Below, in pieces: positions 36,004 to 47,231 of a stretch of DNA of 64,000 nucleotides. Both the position numbers and the translations under genes were made by a program. The notes beneath the pieces are model-generated. The model worked only from the letters and a program-made list of their open reading frames with translations. It was not told the DNA's origin and made no database searches. The stretch comes from Syncephalastrum monosporum B8922 (Eukaryota > Mucoromycota > Mucoromycetes > Mucorales > Syncephalastraceae), in contig JNEN01000833.1 of NCBI GenBank assembly GCA_000697355.1, positions 62,001-126,000 of the forward strand, in the 5' to 3' direction. The stretch's first letter is position 1. The number at the start of each line of letters is the position of its first letter.

Positions 36004-37183
36004 TCACATGCCTTCTCGCGTTGCATTCGTACTATGCATCAGAGTCTGAATGTTATGCCGCGGCTTGGCTATCAAAGAGCGCCAACGTTCGTGACCATGC
36101 TGGACAACGCGCATGACAAAAGCGCTGTCTTTGAATGCACCACCATATGCAAATTGGTTTATCCGACCAGGTTTGTACGTTTTGAACCAGTTACGGATAG
36201 CTTCCAGACGGCCTGGCCATACGTATTCGATGTCGCCGATATCGTTGACTACGGACGCTGCAGGGTCGTCCAGATCAAGTACAATAAGTTTCCAGTCGGT
36301 CTCGCCATTGTCCAGCATTAGAAGTCCGCCGAGCAATTTGACTCGTTTTATCTGCCCCGGATAAGCGCCGCCGCCGTGCTTCCTATCGCCTGCCTCCAAC
36401 GTGTGTGTATCGCCATTCACAATATTACTGCCATCACCAATTTCAACACAGTCTATCGGGTCATTGTCTCCGCCATGCGTGTTAGCTTCGGATGAGGCTT
36501 CGTCTGGGTCTTCCCAGGTCTGTTGAAAAATTCTGAGTCAGCACACCGTCCATCAATGTAAAAATATATTTGCGGGCAATGCAGGCCCTGTGCACAGCCT
36601 CGACCCATGCTGCTGCTGCTTTTGATACATGCCTGAGGTAGTGCACCATAGCTACCGATCCTGTAACCCTCGCCTGTCTTGTTATCGGCGATATATTTCA
36701 GATCGTCATCCAGCCCAACTTTTTGTTTGATAGGGTTCCATGCAATTTCCTTTTGGATCTATCATTATAACACGGTCACCATGACAGCAATCAGGTCAGA
36801 TGTATGTAATTCAGAACAACAAACGACAAAATCATAGCTCAGCAACCAACCTCAAGCTTGGGAGTATGATATCTCGGTATTTCAACCACCATGTTATAAA
36901 CGGACGTATTCTCCGGGAATGGATGGAGTGGTACATCATGGAAGAAGGATAGGGCCTCGCCCTTGCCGTCCTCTAGTTTTGATGAGCCTGAGATGAGCGG
37001 GTGCTGAATCATAACCCAATGAATGCATCATTGCTGTTCCTTACCTAGATACAGGGCAAACTCGTTGCTTCCTAGTTCGCCTGACTGACGAATATCAAAC
37101 CCGTGAGCATATGTGTATGACGTTACTAGTGACAGAGGTAACAATGAAAGGACAAAAGAAAATAAATGGTTAAATGTCATCAT
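36004..37183 (-). CDS. Inorganic pyrophosphatase with signal peptide
   Basis: Four exons: 37183-37045, 36987-36851, 36758-36633 and 36519-36004; 305 residues. It is a family I soluble pyrophosphatase (PPi to two phosphates, Mg-dependent). Conserved stretches are SFFHDVPLHPFPENTSVYNM, VVEIPRYHTPKLEI, NPIKQ, IGSYGALPQTWEDP, DNDPIDCVEIG (catalytic Asp cluster), KVKLLGGLLMLDNGETDWKLI-like and NWFKTYK...NQFAYGG. The third intron starts with GC (GCATGT); the conserved junction ALPQ/TWEDP fixes it there. Family members are normally cytosolic or mitochondrial, but this one opens with a hydrophobic leader, LFSFVLSLLPLSLVTSYTYA, indicating secretion or an ER/vacuolar lumen. It is convergent with the secreted agmatinase-like gene. 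Confidence 0.9.
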
Positions 37184-38396
37184 GTGTACAACATGTGTCA
37201 TCTCCTTTATTTTTCTCCTTCCCAGTACAGTACTGTGGTTTTATATAGTATGTAGCTTTTGACAAGCTACCTCAAATACAAACAAGCCACACAACCAGTC
37301 ATGGCCGTCGTCTGTTTCCTCGGTCTATGCTGAAGTAATACGAAGCACATTTATTGTTGAGATGATCAATTTCCAAAGCAGCTAAAAGCAAAGTCTGTCG
37401 CGTCATTTTCCGGGAAGTAGCAAGTAATATGACGAGAGCGTGGTCGCTAGTAATGACAGCCACTTTCTTTGCTGATAGCTTCAAAGGATACTACTATTAT
37501 TCACACGCCAGGGCGAAAAGAACCATCCAGCTTTTTGAATTTATAGACGCAAATTACTGTCTGTATGATGCGGATTTGTCGTGCGAGCCTAGAACACTTC
37601 CTGTTTCATAGTTCTGGAGCTCACTCAGTCAGTACATCGAGCCAGTACTGCGACAAACAAAAGCAAATCTTTGTTTCGTGTTAATGGGTTTTTACTACAA
37701 GGCGGTAATCGGCTTATGGGTCGCTGCCAGAACTTGCTGTTTGCAGCAGGCAGGCAGATCATCGTAGTTTCTCTGACGTTCCCGAATCCGAGCATTTTAA
37801 TGGGCGAATTCTTTTTTTGGGGGGAGGCGAACGGGAATATCGTTCGACCGGTCAACGCTCGGGCCAAACAAATGGAATGTGGCCCGAAAGCAAGATCTTT
37901 CCTTTGAAAATATATACAAGCACGAGAAGATTTTTACATCGATGGTAGTCATGACGTGTGTAACTAGGATACATGGTGAGACAAACAGAGCCGGATAGGT
38001 AAACGAGTGTCGTGATTGATAAAGAAGAGCGAAGGAGTGTGTCCTGGGGGGAAAGGGCGATATGGATTGGTCCAGATCATGCTGCAGGTGATTGTCCAAT
38101 AGTCGGGCGAATGTTTTGGGGGAGAAAGTGAGAAACAGAGACAGAACGAAAAAAGAGAGGTATTGTGAAGAGGAACAAAGGGCTGGATTGCAAAAAGGCG
38201 GGGGAACAGCGAATGGGCTTTTTTCTTTGGGGGGTGGGCGCATTTTTGGTTGTCCAGACCGCCGTCGTCGCTTCCTTTTGCGGACTAGCTTCGCCGCAGA
38301 GCACAATTGCTGTGGTCAAAAAAGTAGCCAAAAAGTGCAAAAAAAAAGTTGTCTCGAACGGATGTACACTCTTCTCTTTTCTGCTTCTTTCAAAAC
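37184..38396. other. Intergenic, divergent promoter region
   Basis: About 1.2 kb between the divergent pyrophosphatase and F-box genes. The part from 38040 to 38350 is unusually purine-rich with G runs (GGGGGG-like) and A runs on the plus strand. No gene recognised. Confidence 0.5.
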
Positions 38397-39818
38397 ATGT
38401 TCAAGTCGCCGTCGTCTGTCTGCGACTTGCCCTTGGAACTTCTCCTAAAGATCTCTGGCTACTGGAGTTTTGCAGATTTATGGTATCTCGGCACCTGCTC
38501 TCGAAAGTGCCGTACCTTGGTGCATCAGCTTATATGGCACAAGTACCACATTGATCTTGCACGGCCCAAAATCAACAGCTTCAACCACCTTGTCCACTCA
38601 GCAGTTGCGTTTATCTCGCGCCATGGCTACAAGCATGGCAGCAACTACGGCGACGACAATAATAATGACGAACAAATCGATCATCGGATGCTGCAGTTTG
38701 TCGCGAACCGTCTCTCGGTCGAGATATACGAGCGGACGCCTCAGCAAAACTGGCAGCCCAGCCTTGATTTCTTCCTCGACAAGACGCTGGGAATCATTCT
38801 AGACCATGTTGTACTCGACCCCTCACTGGACCCACTGCCAAATTCTTGCGTGTCCGACTTGCAGCAAATCGGCCGGCTTCTCACCTCCGGCAACCGCCGC
38901 CGGAGGCACGACGCCATTGACGAAAGCGACGAGGATAGTCATCCGGTTCAGCCCAACATGGACACCAAATACGCAGCAACGCGCATGGGCAAACTCATGA
39001 CTCACTTCCTTGTCACCCTTTACCCGACTTTGACCGCCATGTTTGACGATACCGACCCTGCCTGCGCCATTCATCACCGACTCCTCCTCGCTCACCTTAG
39101 CCGCCACCTCGACGGTCTCACTCATCGCTACCATCAACAGCAGCGGAGGCGTATTATTGAACAGCGCTCACTTTCGCCACCTTCACGGCACTGTCTGTCT
39201 GTACGTCACGGCTTTCGTGTCCTTGTGCAATTCATTGGTACACTCGTGCAAACCGATCTTCTTACTGCGACAGACCTCCATATCTTGACGCGTCAACGCA
39301 TTGTCGCATTCTTTATTCACAACCGCCTGTTCCCTACGTCGACCCACGGTGACAAGACCATTATCCTTCAGCACCACCACCATTGGCGTGTGTGGATGGA
39401 GGAAGTTGAATTTCAGATCGCGGTGCTGCTGGACTTGCTCCGTGCAGTTGTGTGCCGCCAATATACCCTCTGGGATTCAGGAAAGGAACTCAGCATCTTT
39501 GCCACAATGCTTAACGACACGGTTTCGACGCTGATATCTTCAAAATCCTCGCCTGTATCACCAGAATCTGCACCTGAAGACGACTCATCAAGCAGCGGCA
39601 GTAGTACATCAAGCAGTATTACAGCAACTGCAATTAATGATACTAGTTCTGCTACGGCAGCCACTGGTACTGCTACTACAACTACGACACCGTCTCCACC
39701 TTCCTCCCCTTCATCTTCTTCATCGCCGTTATTTCCGCCTTCCTTTTCATCCTCTTCCGCTGCCGCAGTAGTAGCCGCCGCCGCGGCTGCTGCTGCTGCG
39801 GTGTCACCATCGCGCTGA
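38397..39818 (+). CDS. F-box domain protein
   Basis: Intronless, 473 residues. The ATG at 38397 is chosen because it directly precedes the F-box (CDLPLELLLKISGYWSFADL, about residues 9-50), the motif that binds Skp1 in SCF ubiquitin ligases. The remainder is alpha-helical with no recognisable WD40 or LRR substrate domain. The C-terminal about 90 residues are low-complexity Ser/Thr then Pro/Ser then an Ala tract. A longer frame starts at 38349 but adds nothing family-like. A candidate polyadenylation signal AATAAA lies at 39965-39970. Substrate unknown. Alternatively it could have an SCF-independent role. Confidence 0.78.
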   Translation: MFKSPSSVCDLPLELLLKISGYWSFADLWYLGTCSRKCRTLVHQLIWHKYHIDLARPKINSFNHLVHSAVAFISRHGYKHGSNYGDDNNNDEQIDHRMLQFVANRLSVEIYERTPQQNWQPSLDFFLDKTLGIILDHVVLDPSLDPLPNSCVSDLQQIGRLLTSGNRRRRHDAIDESDEDSHPVQPNMDTKYAATRMGKLMTHFLVTLYPTLTAMFDDTDPACAIHHRLLLAHLSRHLDGLTHRYHQQQRRRIIEQRSLSPPSRHCLSVRHGFRVLVQFIGTLVQTDLLTATDLHILTRQRIVAFFIHNRLFPTSTHGDKTIILQHHHHWRVWMEEVEFQIAVLLDLLRAVVCRQYTLWDSGKELSIFATMLNDTVSTLISSKSSPVSPESAPEDDSSSSGSSTSSSITATAINDTSSATAATGTATTTTTPSPPSSPSSSSSPLFPPSFSSSSAAAVVAAAAAAAAAVSPSR

Positions 39819-41336
39819 CCCACCACCATCACCCGCACCATCCATCACATGCATTCTTCCTCTCTTGTATATTGTCTCTCCACGTAAAAATTATTGTGCT
39901 TTCTTACTTCTGTTTCCGTGCAGAGAAGGGCTGGTCCCTTCATGCTTAATACCTGTACCATTACAATAAACTCGCTCATTGTAAAAACACACACAAATGT
40001 ATCATGTGCTCACGCATTCTAGGCATGGGCCCGTATACCTGCATTGAATACATGCATGGTTACACTCGAAAGTGCCCATGACTCCATCTGGTATTTACGG
40101 AGTCCTTATGTATCGGGTATTGACACCCCCAAAAGCAAGAGAGCTGCATCATTTAGGCTCAAGATCAAAAACGTCATAGCGTCATTGTTGCTTCTAGGAA
40201 TTGTACCGATCGGGCAATAGGCCGAACAATAATGGAACAGGTCGTCAATACTGTGCCGACATAGTCAAAATATTTCGCTTCTGCGTTTTTCATGAGAACT
40301 ATCTGCGGTCAAGTATATCAGTGCAGGTTTACGCTGTGTACCCTGTATGTATCTAATGTTTAAAAATAAATTTCAGAAAGAAGCTTAACATCGTCAATTT
40401 ATGGAAAGCATACATGAAAAAGTTAATTGAAAAGGACGAAGAAGAGGTTTATACTTGAGCATTTCATCACTGGATAACCTTTCACATGAATTAATACAAA
40501 AGTTCAAGCTGCACCTATACCTGCCATTACTCTTTCGATATTCCACAAGTCTATCTTTTCACGGGAAACAGCTGCAAATTTAAATAAAACGAAAGCACTA
40601 TCATATAGCATCCATATTCAGGTCGCTCCAAGAAAAGCGAGTTATTGTAACGTGCTGCGTGGGTATGGTCCACGAAGAAGACATATGCCCCGAGACTCAT
40701 TCGAATCTTGTTCTCTGCCAGCATAGTACATACGACGATACTTCCTTTTTATAACCGCATAAGCTCAGCGTCTGAGGATATAAGCTTAACTTCTCAATAC
40801 TCAAGGTAAGATATGCGATAAAATGAGACGGCAAAATGTGAGCCTAATCTCTATTATCCAAAATCACAAAATCTATCATCGGACAGGACACACAATCAAG
40901 AGACTGGGAAGAGATGTGTGTGGAGGAAAAATGGATCGAAACAAAACCATGGACAAACTCTAAACTGATCATTTTCACAATGACCTAGGGGTTGCTACGA
41001 CTTTGTAGGACACAGCCACACTGCTTTCTTAGATCATGCTCCGCGTGACATTTTCGCCCGTGCAGGTCCCGGTAAACGTTTTGCACGCTTTTTTCCTAAT
41101 ATGCATCATCAGCGAGGCGTTCCTGGCAAATTACACGTCGAACCAAATGGCAGCCTGTTGCCATCATATATCTTAGGAATTTTTATTAAATAGGGGATGA
41201 GAAACACAAGTACATGAAGGCAAGAAAAAATAGACACCAGCCAAATAATTTCCTAGAGATGGAACGGGTCCAGTTTTATTTCCACTCCAAACTTCAAACG
41301 ATTAGCTGCTCGAAAATATTATATGCGTAGCTCGTC
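39819..41336. other. Intergenic region without recognised genes
   Basis: About 1.5 kb of AT-rich sequence with no long frame and no recognised RNA gene. Confidence 0.5.
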
Positions 41337-42307
41337 ATGCCAACAGACCATTGGAAAAAACTGGATGGGCTTCTACAGCTATCCTATTCTGTCAATGACG
41401 CGCACATAATCTACTCTATTCACCAAGATGACACATGGACACTTTTTGTCTTTGCCAGTACGGCGACATTTACCACGTCGCATAACGAAGAGGAGGCCAT
41501 GGTAGGTCCTATAACGCTAGTTCTGAGTAGGGAGGCTACTTGGACTCGATTTCGTTCGGCTGGTTAATACGCGCAGAGAAGCGACTGCAGCGTCCTGCAG
41601 GTGCAGAAACGCCGTCTGCATTCATCGATTGGGCAGCGTCTAACGTGACACGAGGACGCCTACATGTTGCCTTGCTGAACGACAAAGCTACGGTAAGGTT
41701 TTAAATCGGGTTCCACAACCATCTGTGAATAACGGAAAGGGGCTGATTGTCTAGTAGCTTAGGATAGGCGACACGCCAAAAGACTCTGTCTTGCTTGTTC
41801 TCCAATCTCTAAAAGATGACAATGAGACACGATGGAATCTGTTTACGAGAGTGAGAAGCCCAGCTTAGTCATATGACACAATAAGCAATGTATATTAGAA
41901 GAAGGCACTGACTTTCGATCTATCTTTAGCTTGCGCTCCATGTCCAAAAGCAGCACGCCTGTCATATCGACGACGCACTTCCCAGCGGCAGTGAAAGCAT
42001 CTCTCCGGTCAATGTATCAGATCCTTCGTTATCCCTTTCAGCCCAAGGTTCGCTCCATTCGACAGGCACCCAATCTTCGCAGCCAGAAGGGAAGCAACAG
42101 CCGGTACGTGTAGACGCGTTTTACATGTCGTGCCGACGGATAAGGAGGTGGAGATCATTTGACACCCCGGGATTCCAATAGATCCTTCCAATAAGCAGTC
42201 AAGAACAGCATCATGCAACTTCTTCACCGCCCACCACAGCCTCGCTGAGCGTTGTACGCAAAAAACGCAAAGGCATGAGCCTCATTAATCCGCGCGTTCG
42301 ACGGTAG
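41337..42307 (+). CDS. PAXX-like non-homologous end-joining factor (XRCC4 superfamily)
   Basis: Five exons: 41337-41501, 41579-41692, 41758-41850, 41930-42103 and 42182-42307; 223 residues (human PAXX 204). All introns are phase 0, 65-79 nt. The N-terminal half resembles the XRCC4/XLF/PAXX head: WTLFVFASTATFTTSH is a beta-rich stretch, then LHVALLNDKATLRIGDTPKD, then a helix-like region RWNLFTRLALHVQKQ where the family has its coiled-coil stalk. The tail is Ser/Gln-rich and ends VRKKRKGMSLINPRVRR. A basic patch followed by SLINP is what I remember from the Ku-binding peptide of PAXX. PAXX stabilises Ku at broken DNA ends. Head similarity is weak by eye; the C-terminal motif is the stronger clue. 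XLF/Nej1 is the main alternative. Confidence 0.55.
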
Positions 42308-42516
42308 GCCAAGATAAAAAAAAAGGGGCAGAAACGCGACATGTTCAGTGAAAACTTTCTTTTGGCTATATAGAGTGGCGAGGAATCGAATGCAGTTTGA
42401 AGAAGCACCACCATCACCCGACGAAACTAAGAGCGAATAAAAATATCTGTTATATTGGTAGATTATAGGTATAGCACGCATTATCTCTTGCTTGAGTTAA
42501 AGTGGGCACAGAGTGA

Positions 42517-42908
42517 TCAATATTTCAATATGATGTAGAAAGCGTGGATGACACCTGTTCGGTTCGACGTTGCACAAGGACGTTAGCTGACAATTCTTCT
42601 CTTGGCGCGTCTGCTCAGCCTTTAGTTCATATCGACACTTGCCTGGAATCCAACCGAGGATTGTCAAACCGATGTTAATCAGAAGATCCGTATTGCAGCC
42701 TATGAATTCAAGGAAGGAGGAAAAATAAGAATGAGTATGGACACATGAAAAAGGATAACAACGTTGAAAACACGTACCGCGTTCGGCGAAGACACCAAGC
42801 GGGGGGAGGATCACGGCTGAAAACATCATTAGTATTCTACACCATCATTTCTGTCACTTTCTGCCTACCAAGAATGAATTTGCAAATGTCAGTGCAGGTC
42901 AAGGCCAT
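42517..42908 (-). CDS. PMP3: PMP3/UPF0057 plasma membrane proteolipid
   Basis: Four tiny exons: 42908-42869, 42816-42778, 42699-42643 and 42554-42517; 57 residues, the normal family length. The assembled protein reads MALTCTDICKFILAVILPP, GVFAERG, CNTDLLINIGLTILGWIPG and VIHAFYIILKY, matching fungal PMP3 end to end. It is a two-helix membrane protein that modulates membrane potential and salt tolerance. The third intron (42642-42555) has a GC donor, GCAAGT, required to give PG/VIHAFY. A TATTTAAA-like element at about 42967-42974 could be the promoter. It is convergent with the PAXX-like gene, 210 bp apart. Confidence 0.95.
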
Positions 42909-44599
42909 TGTTCACAGAAGAAAGGAAGTGGAAGATGAGAAAGAGGAAGAAATTTTTGTTGCGCCTTTTAAATACAGGCGAAGCACACACCCTGACATGC
43001 GTCATTGATGCCGATTTCCCTCCTCGCTGTTTCCGGCTTTCCCGAAAAGGGCATGAAGCGCCAAATAAACCGCACATCACTCTCGTCACCATCACGTTGT
43101 TCCATTTTTTTTTATTTCCTTGGCTACCTAATCAATACCTCAAATCAAAGACAACGCCTCTCGCATCAGATGAGGGAAAAAGATGCACTTGTATATGAAG
43201 CCTTTTTGTTGCAATCACCCTTTAGAAGGAACAGTAGACCATCCCCCCACACAACTAAAAGTTGGTATGTTTTAGCTGCACAGGCGGACCTCTTGTTTAA
43301 AACTGTGTTCTGGTCACAGACATATGCACACAGTTGATTACTGCCCCTTTCGATTTTTCAGATGATCTTATATTAAAACGTTGTTTGTTGTGCACCACCG
43401 TCGTTGTTTTACAATGCCATAATTATGAGCCTTGGCTGCTGGGTAGCTACACCTAGGATTTCTTGTGCCAAGGGTCTCACAGCCATAAGGTCAGACAGTG
43501 ATCCTACGCGTGACGACTAAAACAGTAAGCGCTATAGGTTGGTCTGATTTCCCTTGAAGGTAAACTAGACAACTAAATATGGATACATGTACACCATTCA
43601 GCCTTTTCCAATTTCTTGGCTTTTTTTGAAGGCTTGACGTATAGTTTATGCTACCATGATATACGTGACTTTGTCACAGTGTTCTTTTTTTTTTTTTTTG
43701 CTTCATCATCTGCATTGTGCTGTGCTCAAAAAGCGTCGTGAGAAACGCGAAAAGTAAGCACACCTATTATGCAGTGGATCAAAGGTTTTCCTTTCTGCAT
43801 AGGCACTTTAACACGTACGTAGTACAGCAGATGAATGCATCAATGTCCCATAACATGCGATCAAATTTTGCTGACGCTTGCGAAGGTCATGAAAAAGAAG
43901 AGGAATAGCAACCGCTGGGAGGTGGTTGATCCTTAGTCGTAGCGATGATTCAGGTATATATGAAATGTCCCGCAGGACGATAAATCCCAAGTCGAAAGCA
44001 CTTGTATTTGCTATCTGATGAGGCTGTCTTGCGCTTTTGCTATTAACCACCATTGTATTTCTCTTGCTGTATGGCTCTTATGATGCCTTCAAAGCGAAGA
44101 TGTTTCGCGGCCATTGAAATTTATCAGAGATAAAGATGCAGCTCTGGTTGCAAAGATTATAAACCCTCCAATAATTTTTAAAAAAACCCCCCATCTGTAA
44201 TGTACATAGAATCCTACGAGCGCGTGGTCGAGAATGATTCTAGTATGTGATAGAGGAAGGATACAGTACTTCGCTTGTTTTCTAGAAAAATTTCCTCATA
44301 ATTCGTAGAACTCTGCCATCCTTGATTAAGAATATGAGCAAAAATACTCGTTGTACCTGGTGTCAACTGAGCAGCCTTCTACATAGCTCATTGTTAAAAA
44401 AATAAAACTGTATATAATCAACAAATGCATGAGAAGAAAAGGTCACAAAGGTCGTATATTTTAAAACAATGCTATCGATGCGTTTCGTAGGGAAAGGTAG
44501 AGAGAAAGAAAGAGACAGAAAGAGAATGTGTGCATGTGTGTTTGTGAGAAAGAATAAAGAGGAGAGTATAGAGGTCAAAGAATCAAAGGATTGTAAAAT
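42909..44599. other. Intergenic region without recognised genes
   Basis: About 1.7 kb between PMP3 and protein X. Contains a run of 15 or more T at about 43686-43700 and no recognised gene. Confidence 0.5.
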
Positions 44600-46294
44600 C
44601 TAATAAACAAGTTCGGATGGGTCTCTAACATAGTGTTCAACACGTTCCAAGAAGAGGGCAGCCTTCTGATCATCCAGGATCTTGCCAGGCTTGTCACCGA
44701 CGAGCTTCAGCTCAAACTGCTGCTGAGTAGCTTTGGGCTGCTTGCTAAAGTCCACTCTGGCATCCTGCGACGTGAGTTTCACTGCACGCGTTTGCTGTTT
44801 CGGTGTTTCGCCACCAAGGTAGCCAATAAGATCAACCATTTCATCATTTGCAGACTTCTTTGGCTGGGCAGGCGTTGACTTGCGTGGTACCACACTCAAC
44901 TTGTAGGGCTTGGAAGCCGTGTACGAATCCGAGATAAAGTCGTAGACAGGCGGGGCCAAATGGAAGACACTGCAAAGAGGAAATGTTCAGGTCAGTTCAT
45001 CCATAGATTATCTTGCATTCTTCTTTTTTCATTTACTTGAAGTCACCGCCCTTGTACTTGTCAGCAAAGGCAGCCGCATTCGTCTGATATGTGATTCCCG
45101 AAGATTTACCAGCGGAGCCGGACACAGTGGGTTTGGTAACGTCTTGCAGGGCGCGAGCAGCCGCCTTGGCGATCAAATCATTCACGCTTACGCTGGTGCC
45201 GTTTTCAGCTATTCACTGTATTTAGTTTCCCTGCATGTCGCGATCCTCCGACTTACAGTTGAGAGCATAGCGCATAGACAAAAGCTGATCCGCAGCGACG
45301 GTAGTGCTGATGAAGTTCGGTGGAATAGGCTTCTCCTCCTTCTTGGGGGCTTCCTTGGGCTATGCGCTAGTGAGCCTACTTTGGTATGGCAATCACCCCT
45401 GAATTACTTACCTGGGCAAAGACAATCTGATCTCTGGGAGGAGCAGCCGACGTCTTTTGTGGAGGAGCGGGGCTGGGCTTGATGAGACCAAGATGAGCAA
45501 GGACGTCTCCCTTGAGAATGCGACCGCCGGGGCCAGAGGCCTCGATTTTGCCGAGATCTTTGATGTGGTGGCGCAGGACGAGGTTCAAGACAGCAGGGGA
45601 AAGAGACTTCTTTAGCTTGCTCGTGTCGAGATCATGGTGGTCCATTGGCGTCACCGGGGCAGAAGGAGCAGCAGCAGGCTTCTGTTGCTCAGTCTGCTTG
45701 GGTTCTTCCTGCTTAGGAGGAGCAGCTGAAGCAGGCTCATCGGCGGGCATTTCGACGTTCGAGATATCATCGCCTTCTTCAGCCAGCAATGCAATGGGCG
45801 TGTTGACGGCAGCCTTTTGGCCGTTTTGGAGCTATTCGGTTCTCGGAGATGAGTACAGTGCTCGCGTGTCTCAGTTCAAGGTGAATATACCAGAATCTTG
45901 GCCATGACACCGTCGTCGGCAGCCTCAACGTCGATTTGAGCTTTGTCCGTTTCGAGTTCAAGCAGGACGTCGCCAGCCGAGAAGGAGTCACCTGCAAAAG
46001 ACGATGAAAAGATAGGAAAGAGAAGGCGGAAAGAAGGCAGCGTTAGCATCGTCGAAGGCACTTTTCTATTGACAGACTTGCCTTCCTTGACCTTCCAGTC
46101 GTGAATGGTACCCTCTGTCATGGTGGGGCTCATGGCAGGAAGGTTGAATTTCGAGATAGCGGCACGCGCAGCTGCCGAGTGGAAGGCTGAAGCAGAACAT
46201 TGAGTACATGCGAGAGACCTTCGCGAGAAACACGGTTCATACCAGCTACGGCAGGCTTCCTAGTCGCAGCATTCAGGATGGCTCGACGGTGCAT
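44600..46294 (-). CDS. PDX1: Pyruvate dehydrogenase complex protein X (E3-binding protein)
   Basis: Seven exons: 46294-46243, 46186-46082, 45991-45891, 45831-45412, 45359-45257, 45208-45037 and 44969-44600; 440 residues. Protein X anchors dihydrolipoamide dehydrogenase (E3) in the mitochondrial PDH complex. After a short Arg/Ala-rich presequence (MHRRAILNAATRKP) comes a lipoyl domain, PAMSPTMTEGTIHDWKVKEG and LLELETDKAQIDVEA with the lipoylated Lys in ETDKA. A Pro/Ala linker leads to the subunit-binding domain LSPAVLNLVLRHHIKDLGKI...GGRILKGDVL. The C-terminal part is shorter than in E2 and lacks the HxxxD acetyltransferase motif, which separates it from E2 (LAT1). Intron 2 uses a GC donor, fixed by EG/DSFSAGD. 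Positioned head-to-head with a long spacer. Confidence 0.92.
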
Positions 46295-47231
46295 GTTGTG
46301 TTAACGGGAAAAGACGGAAACGCCAGTCAAAATTTTGGGAGTCGCCCCGTCTATAATTTTTGGGGATGAATTCATCGGGGGGAGGGGTATTTGATGATAG
46401 AACAGTGTCGAGTGTATAGGCCTCATACCCTACCCTTTTAAGATAATCTCTTTTCTGCTCACTCTCGCAGCTTATTTTACTGGTAGTACTTAGAGTGCAC
46501 GCTACAGGAAGGCTGTCGGGAACGAGTACAAGTAGAACGGAATATAACTGAGAAGAAAGCGTCTTGTTGATGTGGCGTTCGTCACCCCGCCTTTTCCCAG
46601 CTAGAATCACAGCAGCTTTCTGCTCGCCTACAGGTGCCAAGCTTGCTTGCAAATCATGCTGCGCATTGCCTCGCCTTCTTAGCAGAGCATATGGATGAAA
46701 AGTTAGATAGATACTCTGCCGACTGGCTACATAAAGGATCTTTGGTGGATTGGGTTCCAAGAATACCCGAGGGGAAATCCGAAAACTGCCGCGGCCCAAA
46801 TCAGCCGCGGCCGCAGCTGGTCTGAGACTGCAGTCTGCACGCGTCTCTCTCTCTCTCTCCCAAGACACACCCTTGATTAATTATCGCATGGTTCCGTGTC
46901 CAAAAGACGCGTTGCATTCTCAAGTTGGCACAGCGACCGAAAATGAAGATTAGAGAGTGGGCCAGCCGTATGAATGTGGCCCAGTGACAAGAATCCCCCA
47001 TCACTTACGCCGAGAGACAGATCTGATCTGATAGTCACACCTAGTTGGCAATCCAGAAAGAAAACATGAATGTTACTCCTTCTCACTCGACCGACTCCAA
47101 GGACGAAATATGCCATCGGCTGCAAATGGTAACCTAAACACTATCTCGAGGTTACGATGGCATGTTATATGAGGTATGAATTTGAGGCAGATCCGTAAAG
47201 TTTATTTGTTTCTAAAAGGGGCAGTAGAGCT
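46295..47231. other. Intergenic region, transposon flank
   Basis: About 900 bp, mixed composition with a (CT)n tract near 46847-46860. It includes the 3' flank of the transposase; no clear terminal inverted repeat could be matched to the other side. Confidence 0.5.
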
